From Caballeronia humi (GTDB taxonomy: Bacteria > Pseudomonadota > Gammaproteobacteria > Burkholderiales > Burkholderiaceae): a stretch of DNA of 59,418 bases. The stretch spans positions 1-59,418 of the forward strand of contig NZ_FCNW02000037.1 of the NCBI RefSeq assembly GCF_001544475.1. The letters are read 5' to 3'. The translations under genes and the position numbers were made by a program. The notes below the pieces were generated by a model. The model did no database searches and was not told the DNA's origin. It worked only from the letters and a program-made list of their open reading frames with translations. Positions 8,730-16,919 of this stretch are shown piece after piece (positions within the stretch are counted from its first letter, which is position 1; the number at the start of each line of letters is the position of its first letter).

Positions 8730-10208
8730 ATGGAACGCTATCGGCTGTATATCGACGGCAAGAACTGCGACCCCGATGGTGGCGAGTGGTTCGCAAGCGA
8801 AAGCCCCTTTACCGGTCAACCGTGGGCGGAGGTGGCGCGTGGCAATACGTCTGACGTCGAGCGGGCCGTCAGCGCGGCGCACCGTGCGTTCGAGGCAGGA
8901 CCCTGGCGCGAGCTCAGTGCAAGCGCGCGGGGCCTGCTTCTGCATCGCCTCGGCGATCGCCTTGCGGCTGAGGCTTCGCGCCTCGCTGCTATCGAAGTTC
9001 GGGACAACGGCAAGCTTTATTCCGAGATGCACGCTCAAATGAGCTACTTGCCACAATGGTTCCGATATTACGGGGGCCTGGCCGACAAAGTTCAGGGAAG
9101 TGTCATCCCACTCGACAAAAAAGGCTACTTCAACTACACGAGGCAGGAGCCCTTGGGGGTCGTCGCCGTCATCACGCCGTGGAACTCGCCGCTGATGCTG
9201 CTTACGTGGAAGCTTGCACCCGCACTTGCCGCCGGATGCACGGTCGTGATCAAGCCATCGGAATTTACCTCCGCCTCAACCCTGGAACTCGTGCAGCTAC
9301 TCAACGAGGTCGGTTTTCCGCCAGGCGTGGTCAACGTCGTTACCGGCTTCGGCAACGAAGTGGGGAGCGCGCTCGTCGATCATCCGCTCGTTAAGAAAAT
9401 CACCTTCACCGGCGCGGATGCCACGGGCCGGCGTATCAACGAACAAGCCGCGCGAGACTTCAAGCACGTGAGCCTGGAACTGGGTGGAAAGTCCCCGAAC
9501 ATCGTGTTCAATGATGCGAACATCGACGATGCGGTGAACGGTGCGGTCTCAGGCATCTTCGCCGCCACCGGCCAGACCTGTATCGCGGGCTCCAGGCTGC
9601 TCGTTCAAGACGGCATCTACGACGAAGTAGTCAGCCGCGTAGTGCAGCTGGCTCAAACCGCTCAGATGGGCGACCCGATGAGCGAAGACACCCAAGTAGG
9701 GCCGATCACCACGCGTCCACAGTACGAGAAGGTTCTGAACTATATCGGGATCGCTCAAAACGAAGGAGCGACGCTCGTGCTCGGAGGCAAGCCAGCAGCG
9801 CGGCCCGAGTGTGGTAACGGATGGTTCATCGAGCCGACGATCTTCACGAATGTCGACAACAAAATGCGAATCGCACAGGAAGAGGTGTTTGGGCCCGTCC
9901 TCTCGGTGATTCGTTTCAGGGATGAAGATCACGCAATAGAAATCGCGAACGATGTGCGGTTCGGCCTGGGCGCGGGTGTCTGGACTCGCGACATTGGTCG
10001 TGCATTCCGCATGGCCGAACGAATCCAGTCGGGCACCGTCTGGATCAACACCTATCGCGCCGTCAGCTACATGTCTCCCTTCGGCGGATACAAGGACTCG
10101 GGACTGGGCCGGGAGAACGGCGTCGACGCAATCAACGCCTACCTGCAAACCAAGAGTGTCTGGATCAATACGGGCGCGCCAACCGGCAATCCGTTCGTGA
10201 TCCGTTGA
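8730..10208 (+). CDS. NAD(P)-dependent aldehyde dehydrogenase
   Basis: A 492-residue class-3-fold aldehyde dehydrogenase with all main motifs: PWNSPLMLLTWKLAPALAAG for cofactor contact, FTGADATGR, the general base Glu250 in LELGGKSPN and the nucleophile Cys284 in ATGQTCIAGSR. The C-terminal PFGGYKDSGLGRENG is complete. The ATG at 8730 follows AAGAGAGAC. A longer open frame exists upstream but overlaps the decarboxylase gene and is not family-like. Placement directly after the ThDP decarboxylase suggests that it oxidises the aldehyde made there to the acid. The sequence resembles broad-specificity hydroxymuconic-semialdehyde/betaine-type enzymes, so the substrate stays open. Confidence 0.95.
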   Translation: MERYRLYIDGKNCDPDGGEWFASESPFTGQPWAEVARGNTSDVERAVSAAHRAFEAGPWRELSASARGLLLHRLGDRLAAEASRLAAIEVRDNGKLYSEMHAQMSYLPQWFRYYGGLADKVQGSVIPLDKKGYFNYTRQEPLGVVAVITPWNSPLMLLTWKLAPALAAGCTVVIKPSEFTSASTLELVQLLNEVGFPPGVVNVVTGFGNEVGSALVDHPLVKKITFTGADATGRRINEQAARDFKHVSLELGGKSPNIVFNDANIDDAVNGAVSGIFAATGQTCIAGSRLLVQDGIYDEVVSRVVQLAQTAQMGDPMSEDTQVGPITTRPQYEKVLNYIGIAQNEGATLVLGGKPAARPECGNGWFIEPTIFTNVDNKMRIAQEEVFGPVLSVIRFRDEDHAIEIANDVRFGLGAGVWTRDIGRAFRMAERIQSGTVWINTYRAVSYMSPFGGYKDSGLGRENGVDAINAYLQTKSVWINTGAPTGNPFVIR

Positions 10209-10223
10209 GGTATTAGCGCTTTC

Positions 10224-10245
10224 GGACACGGCAAGCGCCGTGTCC
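10224..10245. terminator. Hairpin between convergent genes
   Basis: GGACACGGC and GCCGTGTCC form a perfect 9-bp stem around the loop AAGC. It lies between the stop of the aldehyde dehydrogenase and the stop of the convergent hydrolase gene. Neither strand shows a good T-run after the stem, so it is not a canonical intrinsic terminator. It may protect 3' ends or work with Rho. Confidence 0.4.
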
Positions 10246-10373
10246 AGTGCGGGACTAAGCAGAAGTCGATCGCGGCGCCTCGACGGATGCATGAGAAAAT
10301 TCGCACGTGGATAGCGGCGCAAGTTATAGATGAGCGGTGACCACTTCTGCGGATCGATGTGAAGCTCAACGAC

Positions 10374-11360
10374 TCATCGCAACTCCGCCTTAAAGAACCG
10401 CACGACTTCGGCATTGAATTTTTCGTGAAACCCCGACCGGTCAAACCCAGGACCACTGGCACAAAGCGCTGGTGACTTGCGGGTCAGGCGCGCATCGCAA
10501 GGTGGCAGAAAGTCGTAATGCCCCGCGTTGGCGACTACGTGATATTCGGGTGATCGCGGCAGGTTCGCGTGTACCGCCTCCTCGTAATAGGGATTCGGCT
10601 GATGCTGATCATCGGCTGCTCGCCATAGCTGGACCGGGACGCGCACGCCGCGCAAACCCGCGCGTCCGAATGTAAATCCGAAAGCGGGAGCCGCGATCAC
10701 CACGGCTTTGATACGCGGGTCCGGGCCCCAGGCGTTAGCGGGCACGCTCACGCTCAGGTTGAGATCGACGCCGGCTGTCTTCAGCGCCTGGCACAGGTCA
10801 TGATCCGGGTGCGCGCGGCAATACGGGGCCATCTCAGACAGGTTTGGCACTCCGCCAGCGGCCACGAGCACGGTGAACCCACCATTAGAAAAACCGAACG
10901 CACCTATGCGTGCCTTATCCAGATGGTTACGACCTAACCATTCTGCGAGCATGTAGTCGACCAATCGGCGAAGCTGAATCGGACGACGCCATAGCTGGAG
11001 CACTTGGGTCTGGTCGTCGAACGTGTCGCCTGCGTGGCTCACCGCCGCCGCTACGAAGCCGGCATGAGCCAGGGCGAGGGCCGTGTCATAGTGGCTGTCG
11101 TACCAGCCGCCGCCGCCGTGCGACATCACGATCAGCGGCAGGTCGTGACCCTCGATCAGAGCGTTCTCTGCGACGCGTTGTGTGTTGTTCCCCCATGAGT
11201 GCACGATTGCCGGCGCGTTGGTGGGATACCAGATTCCAACCGTCAGCGGCGGTTCTGTGCCGTTGCCGATCTTCACCTCCATGAAGCCGACATTGCCGGC
11301 AAACGAGGGCGCGGCGAAAAGGGCAAGAGCGAATGCGGTCAAAGCAACAAGTCTCACCAT
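10374..11360 (-). CDS. Exported dienelactone-hydrolase-like alpha/beta hydrolase
   Basis: The 328-residue protein starts with a signal peptide (MVRLVALTAFALALFAAPSFAG), so it should act in the periplasm or outside. The mature part is an alpha/beta hydrolase of the predicted dienelactone hydrolase group. It has oxyanion-side SHGGGGWYDS, nucleophile Ser158 in GFSNGG, a late acid region near LWRAADDQHQPNPYY, and the histidine in NAGHYDF. Paired cysteines in RAHPDHDLCQ and near the C-terminus fit an exported, disulfide-bearing protein. The ATG at 11360 follows AGAGG, and an upstream TTG is less likely. It is probably monocistronic. The ester or amide substrate is unknown. Confidence 0.85.
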   Translation of the reverse strand: MVRLVALTAFALALFAAPSFAGNVGFMEVKIGNGTEPPLTVGIWYPTNAPAIVHSWGNNTQRVAENALIEGHDLPLIVMSHGGGGWYDSHYDTALALAHAGFVAAAVSHAGDTFDDQTQVLQLWRRPIQLRRLVDYMLAEWLGRNHLDKARIGAFGFSNGGFTVLVAAGGVPNLSEMAPYCRAHPDHDLCQALKTAGVDLNLSVSVPANAWGPDPRIKAVVIAAPAFGFTFGRAGLRGVRVPVQLWRAADDQHQPNPYYEEAVHANLPRSPEYHVVANAGHYDFLPPCDARLTRKSPALCASGPGFDRSGFHEKFNAEVVRFFKAELR

Positions 11361-11428
11361 GGGCAAACCTCTTCTGCGTCCAGTTGCGCCGTCACGGCCT
11401 GGTCAGCCTGATTTTCCTGGCGTCAGCC

Positions 11429-12373
11429 TTACTCGAACACGACTCCCGTCAACACCTCACACGTGCGCCACAGTCGGTTCGCATCGGCTTCGTCGCGTGC
11501 CTGAGACGCGATCTTTGCCGGTCCGACCCGTTCGCCGCGTGTCTCGAACAGGCGAAGCGGTCCATAGTAGCCACCGTCGACGACATCGGGAGCGGTCGCG
11601 GCATAGAGCGTCGAGAGCGCGCCGGAGAAATCGCTGTTAAAGAGCGCACCGATGAGGCTGCCAAGGGCGGATCGGACTGTCCTGCTTGCGGCCGAACGAT
11701 CGTCGCGAAACAGGTTCGTCTTGGCCACGCCGGGGTGCGCGGCAACCGACATCACACGAGATCCGGACGCGCGCAAGCGTCGGTTCAGCTCGAACGCAAA
11801 CATGAGGTTGGCCAGTTTCGACTGCCGATAGGATGACATCGGCCCATAGTGGCGCGTCGCCTGGAGGTCGTCGAAGTTGAGGCGGCCGGTCTTGTGCGCG
11901 ATGGAGGCGATCGTGACCACGCGCGGACGTTCCGGTGATGCTTGTGCGGCCTGTTCGAGCGCGGGTCGAAGAAGAGCGGTCAGCGCGAAATGCCCGAGGA
12001 CGTTGGTGCCGAACTGAAGTTCAAAACCGTCGGTCGTCTCCAGGCGTCGGGGAGGCGCCATGACGCCAGCGTTGTTGACCAGGATGTCGAGCCGTCGGCG
12101 AAGCGAAAGCTGCCGGTCAGCAAACGCGCGCACCGAGGCGAGGCTTGCGAGATCAAGCTGCTCAAGCTCAAGTCTTGCTCCAGGCATCTCTCCTTGCATG
12201 CGAGCGACGGCCGCTGCGCCGCGTTGCTCGTCCCGGCAAGCGAGAACCACATCCGCGCCATGGCGAGCCAGGATCGCGGCTGCGTGATAACCGATGCCGC
12301 TGTTCCCGCCGGTGACGATGACGCGTCGGCCATTCTGAGGCGCGATGTCATCGAGGCTCCACTCTTTGCTCAT
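11429..12373 (-). CDS. Short-chain dehydrogenase/reductase (retinol-dehydrogenase-like)
   Basis: A 314-residue SDR with cofactor loop VTGGNSGIGYHAA, the NNAG block (LVNNAGVMAPP), the catalytic serine in TIASIAHK and the YRQSK catalytic pair. The long C-terminus and overall pattern match the light-dependent protochlorophyllide reductase/retinol dehydrogenase-like branch common in bacteria. The VLACRDEQRG segment after beta-2 favours NADP. The ATG at 12373 begins MSKEWSLDDIAPQNGRRV. The longer open frame upstream reads through composition noise. It is divergently placed about 300 bases from the quinone oxidoreductase. No pathway is evident. Confidence 0.93.
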   Translation of the reverse strand: MSKEWSLDDIAPQNGRRVIVTGGNSGIGYHAAAILARHGADVVLACRDEQRGAAAVARMQGEMPGARLELEQLDLASLASVRAFADRQLSLRRRLDILVNNAGVMAPPRRLETTDGFELQFGTNVLGHFALTALLRPALEQAAQASPERPRVVTIASIAHKTGRLNFDDLQATRHYGPMSSYRQSKLANLMFAFELNRRLRASGSRVMSVAAHPGVAKTNLFRDDRSAASRTVRSALGSLIGALFNSDFSGALSTLYAATAPDVVDGGYYGPLRLFETRGERVGPAKIASQARDEADANRLWRTCEVLTGVVFE

Positions 12374-12434
12374 GTGATTAGCGTTTGCGCGGAAAACTGG
12401 ATCGGTGCAAGCGGTGGGCCAGCCAGCGAGCACC

Positions 12435-12605
12435 TTACACGGGACCCGCCGCCGCATGCGTGGTGCAGAGCGTGTACAGCACGTCGGCGCGCTCGGGCTC
12501 GACATCGAACCACCGCTGAGCAAGAAAGTCGCGCAGGCCGTGCAGCTTGATGTCGGGGTAGCGATTTGACCACTGGTCTCGTGTTTGGTTGCGGAGGACT
12601 ATCAT
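12435..12605 (-). CDS. Possible 56-residue gene or gene remnant
   Basis: A minus-strand frame between the SDR and the quinone oxidoreductase encodes MIVLRNQTRDQWSNRYP and continues through DFLAQRWFDVEPERADVL to AAAGPV and a stop. The amino-acid make-up is protein-like and unlike the neighbouring noise frames. No Shine-Dalgarno sequence precedes the ATG. I do not recognise the family. It could be the tail of a lost gene or a real small protein divergent from the quinone oxidoreductase. Confidence 0.25.
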   Translation of the reverse strand: MIVLRNQTRDQWSNRYPDIKLHGLRDFLAQRWFDVEPERADVLYTLCTTHAAAGPV

Positions 12606-12671
12606 GCTAATCGTCAGCGAGGCAGCATACGCGGCACGGCGGGCGGTCAGACACCACCACCAGGGAACGAC

Positions 12672-13604
12672 ATGACCACGATGATGAATGCGGTTCAGGT
12701 TTCAAAGTTCGGCGGAACCGACGTGCTCGAGTGGGTCGAACTGGAACAGCCTCGACCCGGGCCGAATGAAGTGCTAGTGGAAATTGCGTGCGCCGGCGTC
12801 GGGCCTTGGGATGCATGGATCCGGGCGGGAAAAAGCGTGCTTCCGCAACCGCTGCCATTGATTCCAGGATCTGACATTGCCGGCACGGTGGTCGAACTGG
12901 GCGAGGGCGTAACAGACTTCGCCATCGGTGATCGCGTGTTCGGCGTGACCAATCCGCGCTTCACGAACGGATACGCCCAGTTCGCTTCAGCCCATGCCGG
13001 CATGATCGCGAAAATGCCGGACGGCATGAGCTTCGCGCGTGCCGCTTCGATGCCTGTCATAGCAGTCACGGCCTGGCAAATGCTGCATGACTTCGCGCGA
13101 GTCGCACCCGGCCAGCGGGTACTGGTCTATGGAGGTGCTGGAAACGTGGGCGCCTACGCCGTGCAGCTTGGACGGATCGCGGGCGCCTTCATCGTTGCCA
13201 CAGCGTCCCAAAAGGACCTCGATCGCGTCAGGCAAAGTGGCGCGCAGGAAGTGGTGGAGCGCTCGCAATCTCTTGACGCTTACACGGGAACGTTCGACGT
13301 TGTCATCGATACCGTCGGCGGGAACGCGCTTGCTACGTGCTATCCGCTGATCAGGCGCGGCGGCGTCATCGTATCCATCGTCGAAAAGCCCGACGCGGAT
13401 CGCGTGGCATCGCGTGAAGCGCGCGCGGATTTCCTGCTCGTTTCCGTCAACACGATGACGCTCGCAAGGCTCGCCGAATGGGTCATGACGGGCCAACTGG
13501 AGACATGCATCGGCGAAGAGCTTCCGCTTCGCGAAGCGCGACTTGCCCATCAAATGATCGAGGGCCTGCAGCACAGGCCGGGGAAAATACTTCTTGTTCC
13601 CTGA
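12672..13604 (+). CDS. NADP-dependent quinone oxidoreductase (zinc-free MDR family)
   Basis: This 310-residue medium-chain oxidoreductase has the GroES-like N-domain (MNAVQVSKFGGTDVLEW, PLIPGSDIAGTVVELGEG) and a Rossmann domain with VYGGAGNVGAYAVQLGR. The zinc ligands of alcohol dehydrogenases are absent, as in quinone oxidoreductase/zeta-crystallin relatives. The likely reaction is NAD(P)H-dependent reduction of quinones or reactive alkenals. The ATG at 12672 is preferred because AGGGAA lies six bases upstream. It stands alone on the plus strand, opposite the SDR. Confidence 0.92.
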   Translation: MTTMMNAVQVSKFGGTDVLEWVELEQPRPGPNEVLVEIACAGVGPWDAWIRAGKSVLPQPLPLIPGSDIAGTVVELGEGVTDFAIGDRVFGVTNPRFTNGYAQFASAHAGMIAKMPDGMSFARAASMPVIAVTAWQMLHDFARVAPGQRVLVYGGAGNVGAYAVQLGRIAGAFIVATASQKDLDRVRQSGAQEVVERSQSLDAYTGTFDVVIDTVGGNALATCYPLIRRGGVIVSIVEKPDADRVASREARADFLLVSVNTMTLARLAEWVMTGQLETCIGEELPLREARLAHQMIEGLQHRPGKILLVP

Positions 13605-13752
13605 AGGCGACTTTAGCAATTTGACCGGTGTAGCGGGAGCGCCGCTTTAGCCGGCATTCCGTGGTTGGATGTTGGCGTTGAGCGCGTTCGATGGTCGCTC
13701 TGAGCATCTCTTAGACGTTGCGGTTGGGAACGCAGTGCAATACAGCGAGGCG

Positions 13753-14076
13753 ATGGCAAAGAAGACTCCTGAACCCTGGTATCAGCCGCAGACGATGAGC
13801 GAAGTCTGCCCGCTATGCGGTCGCCCGATTCCAACAAGCGAGCGGAGCTTGCACCATCTGGTGCCGAAGACCAAGGGCGGTCGGCACACCGAGGCGATGC
13901 ACCGGATTTGTCATCGGCAGATTCATGCGCTCTTCTCCGAGGCAGAGCTAGCGGAGCGTTATCCCACTGTGGAGGCATTGTTGTCGAACGAGGCCATTCA
14001 GACGTTCGTCCGATGGGTTCGTACAAAACCCGATAACTTTTACGAGCGTACGCGCCGGAGCCGCCGAACGCGGTGA
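13753..14076 (+). CDS. HNH endonuclease-type small protein
   Basis: The 107-residue product has an HNH/beta-beta-alpha-metal core: a CPLC knuckle (Cys19, Cys22), then SLHHLVPKTKGG with His34-His35, then MHRICHRQIHALF with Cys53, His54 and His58. Together these give a zinc knuckle and the active-site histidine pattern. Such stand-alone HNH proteins are common in Burkholderiales chromosomes and their targets are unknown. The Arg-rich tail (TRRSRRTR) fits nucleic-acid binding. The start codon is uncertain: the ATG here has only a weak GAGG, and an in-frame upstream start at 13669 would add 28 residues. No toxin, methylase or phage partner is adjacent. Confidence 0.72.
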   Translation: MAKKTPEPWYQPQTMSEVCPLCGRPIPTSERSLHHLVPKTKGGRHTEAMHRICHRQIHALFSEAELAERYPTVEALLSNEAIQTFVRWVRTKPDNFYERTRRSRRTR

Positions 14077-14277
14077 AAATTGGCTTGGCAGCAATGCGGG
14101 CGCTTTGATCATCGATAAACCAGATTCCGCGATGAGTTCGTCCGCGCTCGATCGACAGGGTCGCCGTTATATTTCACTCTCATGGCAGAAGACGCAAAGT
14201 AATTGTCCGGATACCATCACTTTTGCGGACATGGTCGGCCTATGCTGCGCACATAGACGACCCACAAGGAGACGACC

Positions 14278-15522
14278 ATGGCACTCAACGTTGACGATCT
14301 GCCGGCAGCTATCCGGCAGGCGAAACAGGAGCTTCGCGCCCGGCTTCCAAACTATTCCGAAGTATTCGCCGAAGTGGAAGAAGCGGTCCGCGCCGAAGCA
14401 AACAGAATTGCTGAACAACGGAATAGCGGCGAAGACGTGATCCCCGAAATACTGTTCTCCGACATCGCGGAGCAGCGTGTAAGTGCGAAGCAAATCGAGC
14501 TGGTCAAGACGCGCGGCGCCTGCGTGATCCGCGGTGTGTTCGATCGGTCGGTGGTGGAAGGATGGGACCGCGATATCGCGGAGTACGTCGAGCGCAACGA
14601 TCTGGATACGCGTCTTCAGAACCGGGCCGAAGACAAATACTTTGGTCAGCTTGCATCGAGCAAGCCGCAGATTTACGGGGTGTACTGGTCGAAGCCGCAG
14701 GTCCTTGCGCGGCAGGCGCCGTCGCTGACCGCGGCGCGAGTATTTCTGAACCGGATGTGGCGCAATGAGAGTGAAGGCCGGGTTCACTTCGATCCGGAGC
14801 ACGTGCCGGTTTATGCGGACCGGATGCGTCGGCGGCCGCCCGGTTCCGAATCATTGGGGTTGTCAGCGCATTGCGACGGAGGATCGGTCGAACGGTGGAT
14901 CGAGGGAAACTTCCGCAAGGTGTACCGGCATGTATTCGACGGCAACTGGCGTCGATACGATCCATTCGACGCCGCCTTCCGGCCGGACGTCGAGGAGATC
15001 GCGTCGCCGGCCGTGTGTTCGATGTTCCGCACCTTTCAGGGGTGGACTGCCCTGACGCCGCAAGGTCCCGGCGACGGTACGCTGCAACTCGTGCCCATTG
15101 CGAATTCGATGGCTTATATCCTGTTGCGCGCCCTTCAGGACGACGTCGCCGACGACGACCTGTGCGGCGCGATGCCCGGCCGCGCGCTCTCCATCAAGCC
15201 TGAATTTCATGCGCCGCTCTTCGACGCGTTGTCATCGATTCCCCACATGCAGGCGGGCGACACCGTGTTCTGGCACAGCGACGTGATACACGCTGTTGAA
15301 GATGCGCATCGCGGTGCAGGCTATAGCAACGTGATGTATATCGCATCGGCGCCCGCCTGTGCCAAGAACGATGCCTACCTCAAGCGCCAGTTGCCCAGCT
15401 TCCTCGAGGGCAAGAGTCCGCCCGATTTCCCGGCGGATCATTTCGAAGTCGACTTTGTCGGACGCGCCAGGGCCGACGAACTGACGCCCCTCGGTAAAGC
15501 CCAGCTCGGCTTCGATCTGTAG
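14278..15522 (+). CDS. DUF1479 (YbiU-like) putative Fe(II)/2-oxoglutarate-type oxygenase
   Basis: This 414-residue protein matches the DUF1479/YbiU family along its whole length. Conserved blocks include KTRGACVIRGVFDR, the LSAHCDGGSVERW segment and a late FWHSDVIHAVEDAHRG. His198-x-Asp200 and His338 could form the iron-binding facial triad of a cupin-type oxygenase, with an Arg nearby for 2-oxoglutarate. That is a reading from pattern, since the family has no assigned reaction that I can name. The ATG has a strong AAGGAGACGACC upstream. It precedes a sugar-binding protein and an aldose epimerase with short gaps, so it could belong to a sugar-related transcript. Confidence 0.85.
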   Translation: MALNVDDLPAAIRQAKQELRARLPNYSEVFAEVEEAVRAEANRIAEQRNSGEDVIPEILFSDIAEQRVSAKQIELVKTRGACVIRGVFDRSVVEGWDRDIAEYVERNDLDTRLQNRAEDKYFGQLASSKPQIYGVYWSKPQVLARQAPSLTAARVFLNRMWRNESEGRVHFDPEHVPVYADRMRRRPPGSESLGLSAHCDGGSVERWIEGNFRKVYRHVFDGNWRRYDPFDAAFRPDVEEIASPAVCSMFRTFQGWTALTPQGPGDGTLQLVPIANSMAYILLRALQDDVADDDLCGAMPGRALSIKPEFHAPLFDALSSIPHMQAGDTVFWHSDVIHAVEDAHRGAGYSNVMYIASAPACAKNDAYLKRQLPSFLEGKSPPDFPADHFEVDFVGRARADELTPLGKAQLGFDL

Positions 15523-15605
15523 GTGCTACCCCAAAAGGACTTGACGCACGCCGCGATGGGCGTGCGTCGGTCTGCCATGCAAAAAGAAAATGAACGGAGA
15601 CGGCA

Positions 15606-16853
15606 ATGAAACGAACTCTCATGTCAGCCGCAATTGTCGCGGCGGCGCTCGCCACGGCCGCGCAGGTCGCCGGTGCCGCCGAATCGCTTTCTGTGCTTCA
15701 CTGGTGGACCTCGGGCGGTGAATCGAAGGCGATCAGAGTCCTGAAGGACGACATGAACAAGCAGGGTTACGAGTGGAAAGACTTCGCCATAGCCGGAGGA
15801 GCCGGTGCGGCCGCCATGACGGCGCTGAAGACGCAGGTCATGTCAGGTAACGCACCGTCGGCTGCACAGATCAAGGGGCCGTTGATACAGGACTGGGCTG
15901 ATCAGGGCGTGTTGGTCGACATAGATAAATCCGCTACCGGCTGGAAAGCTCAACTGCCCGCGCAAATCAACAAGACCATGATGTCGGATGGTCACTATGT
16001 GGCCGCGCCATTCTCCGTGCACCGGATCAACTGGCTGTGGATCAACAAAGCCGACCTCGATAAAGTGGGGGGTAAGCCGCCTGAAACGTGGCCTGAGTTC
16101 TTTGCGCTCGCCGACAAGTTCCGCGCTGCGGGCATTACGCCCGTCGCGCGTGGTGGCCAGCCTTGGCAGGACATGACCATCTGGGAAGCGGTTGTCCTTT
16201 CCCAGGGTGCGGATTTTTATCGCAAGGCCATGATCGATCTCGACCAGAAAGCACTCACTTCGCCGCAGATGTTGCAGGTGTTCCAGATCGTGCGAAGGAT
16301 TCAAAGTTACTTCGACAAGGGTTCCGCCGGCCGGGACTGGAATCTCGCGACGGCAATGGTGATCAACGGAACGGGTGGGATGCAGTTCATGGGAGACTGG
16401 GCGAAAGGCGAGTTCGCAAATGCGAGCAAAAAAGCCGACGTCGACTATGTCTGCACGGCGACGCCCGGTACGTCGAATGCCTTCACCTACACGGTCGACT
16501 CGTTTGTGTTCTTCCAGCAGAACGGCAAAAAGGAAGCGTCTCCTGGGCAGCTTGCGCTTGCCAAGACGATCATGTCCAACGATTTTCAGGAACAGTTCAG
16601 TCTCTACAAGGGTTCCATTCCTGTCCGGCAAGACGTCTCCATGGACAAGTTCGACGCCTGCGCCAAGAAGTCATACGCAGATGAGCAATCGACGATTAAG
16701 TCCGGCACGTTCTTTCCTTCCTTCGCTTTTGGTGATGTTCAGTCCTCGGCCACCGAAGGCGCAATTACCGACGTCGTCACCACCTTCATGAACTCGAACG
16801 AAGACCCGCAAGAGGGAGTGCGAAAGGTAGCCGCCGCAGCGAAGGTAAAGTAG
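15606..16853 (+). CDS. Sugar ABC transporter periplasmic binding protein (orphan)
   Basis: A 415-residue exported binding protein of the carbohydrate group, similar in length and motifs to GtsA-type glucose/mannose binding proteins. It has a signal peptide (MKRTLMSAAIVAAALATAAQ to the AGA-AE junction), LSVLHWWTSGGESKA at the mature N-terminus, then SVHRINWLWINK and GMQFMGDWAKGEF. In a normal gts operon two permeases and an ATPase follow. Here the next gene is an aldose epimerase and no membrane or ATPase gene is present, so it must share a transporter encoded elsewhere or act as a scavenging or sensory protein. The ATG follows CGGAGACGGC. Confidence 0.9.
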   Translation: MKRTLMSAAIVAAALATAAQVAGAAESLSVLHWWTSGGESKAIRVLKDDMNKQGYEWKDFAIAGGAGAAAMTALKTQVMSGNAPSAAQIKGPLIQDWADQGVLVDIDKSATGWKAQLPAQINKTMMSDGHYVAAPFSVHRINWLWINKADLDKVGGKPPETWPEFFALADKFRAAGITPVARGGQPWQDMTIWEAVVLSQGADFYRKAMIDLDQKALTSPQMLQVFQIVRRIQSYFDKGSAGRDWNLATAMVINGTGGMQFMGDWAKGEFANASKKADVDYVCTATPGTSNAFTYTVDSFVFFQQNGKKEASPGQLALAKTIMSNDFQEQFSLYKGSIPVRQDVSMDKFDACAKKSYADEQSTIKSGTFFPSFAFGDVQSSATEGAITDVVTTFMNSNEDPQEGVRKVAAAAKVK

Positions 16854-16919
16854 ACAGCCGTTTCAGAACGCAACGGACCCGTATCGCCAGCCTGGTGCAA
16901 GACCGCTGGAGGAGGAGCA

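Noticed and set aside
13753..14076. HNH protein as part of a defence or homing system
   Set aside because: No methylase, intron, phage or toxin partner is adjacent, so only the HNH domain is claimed.
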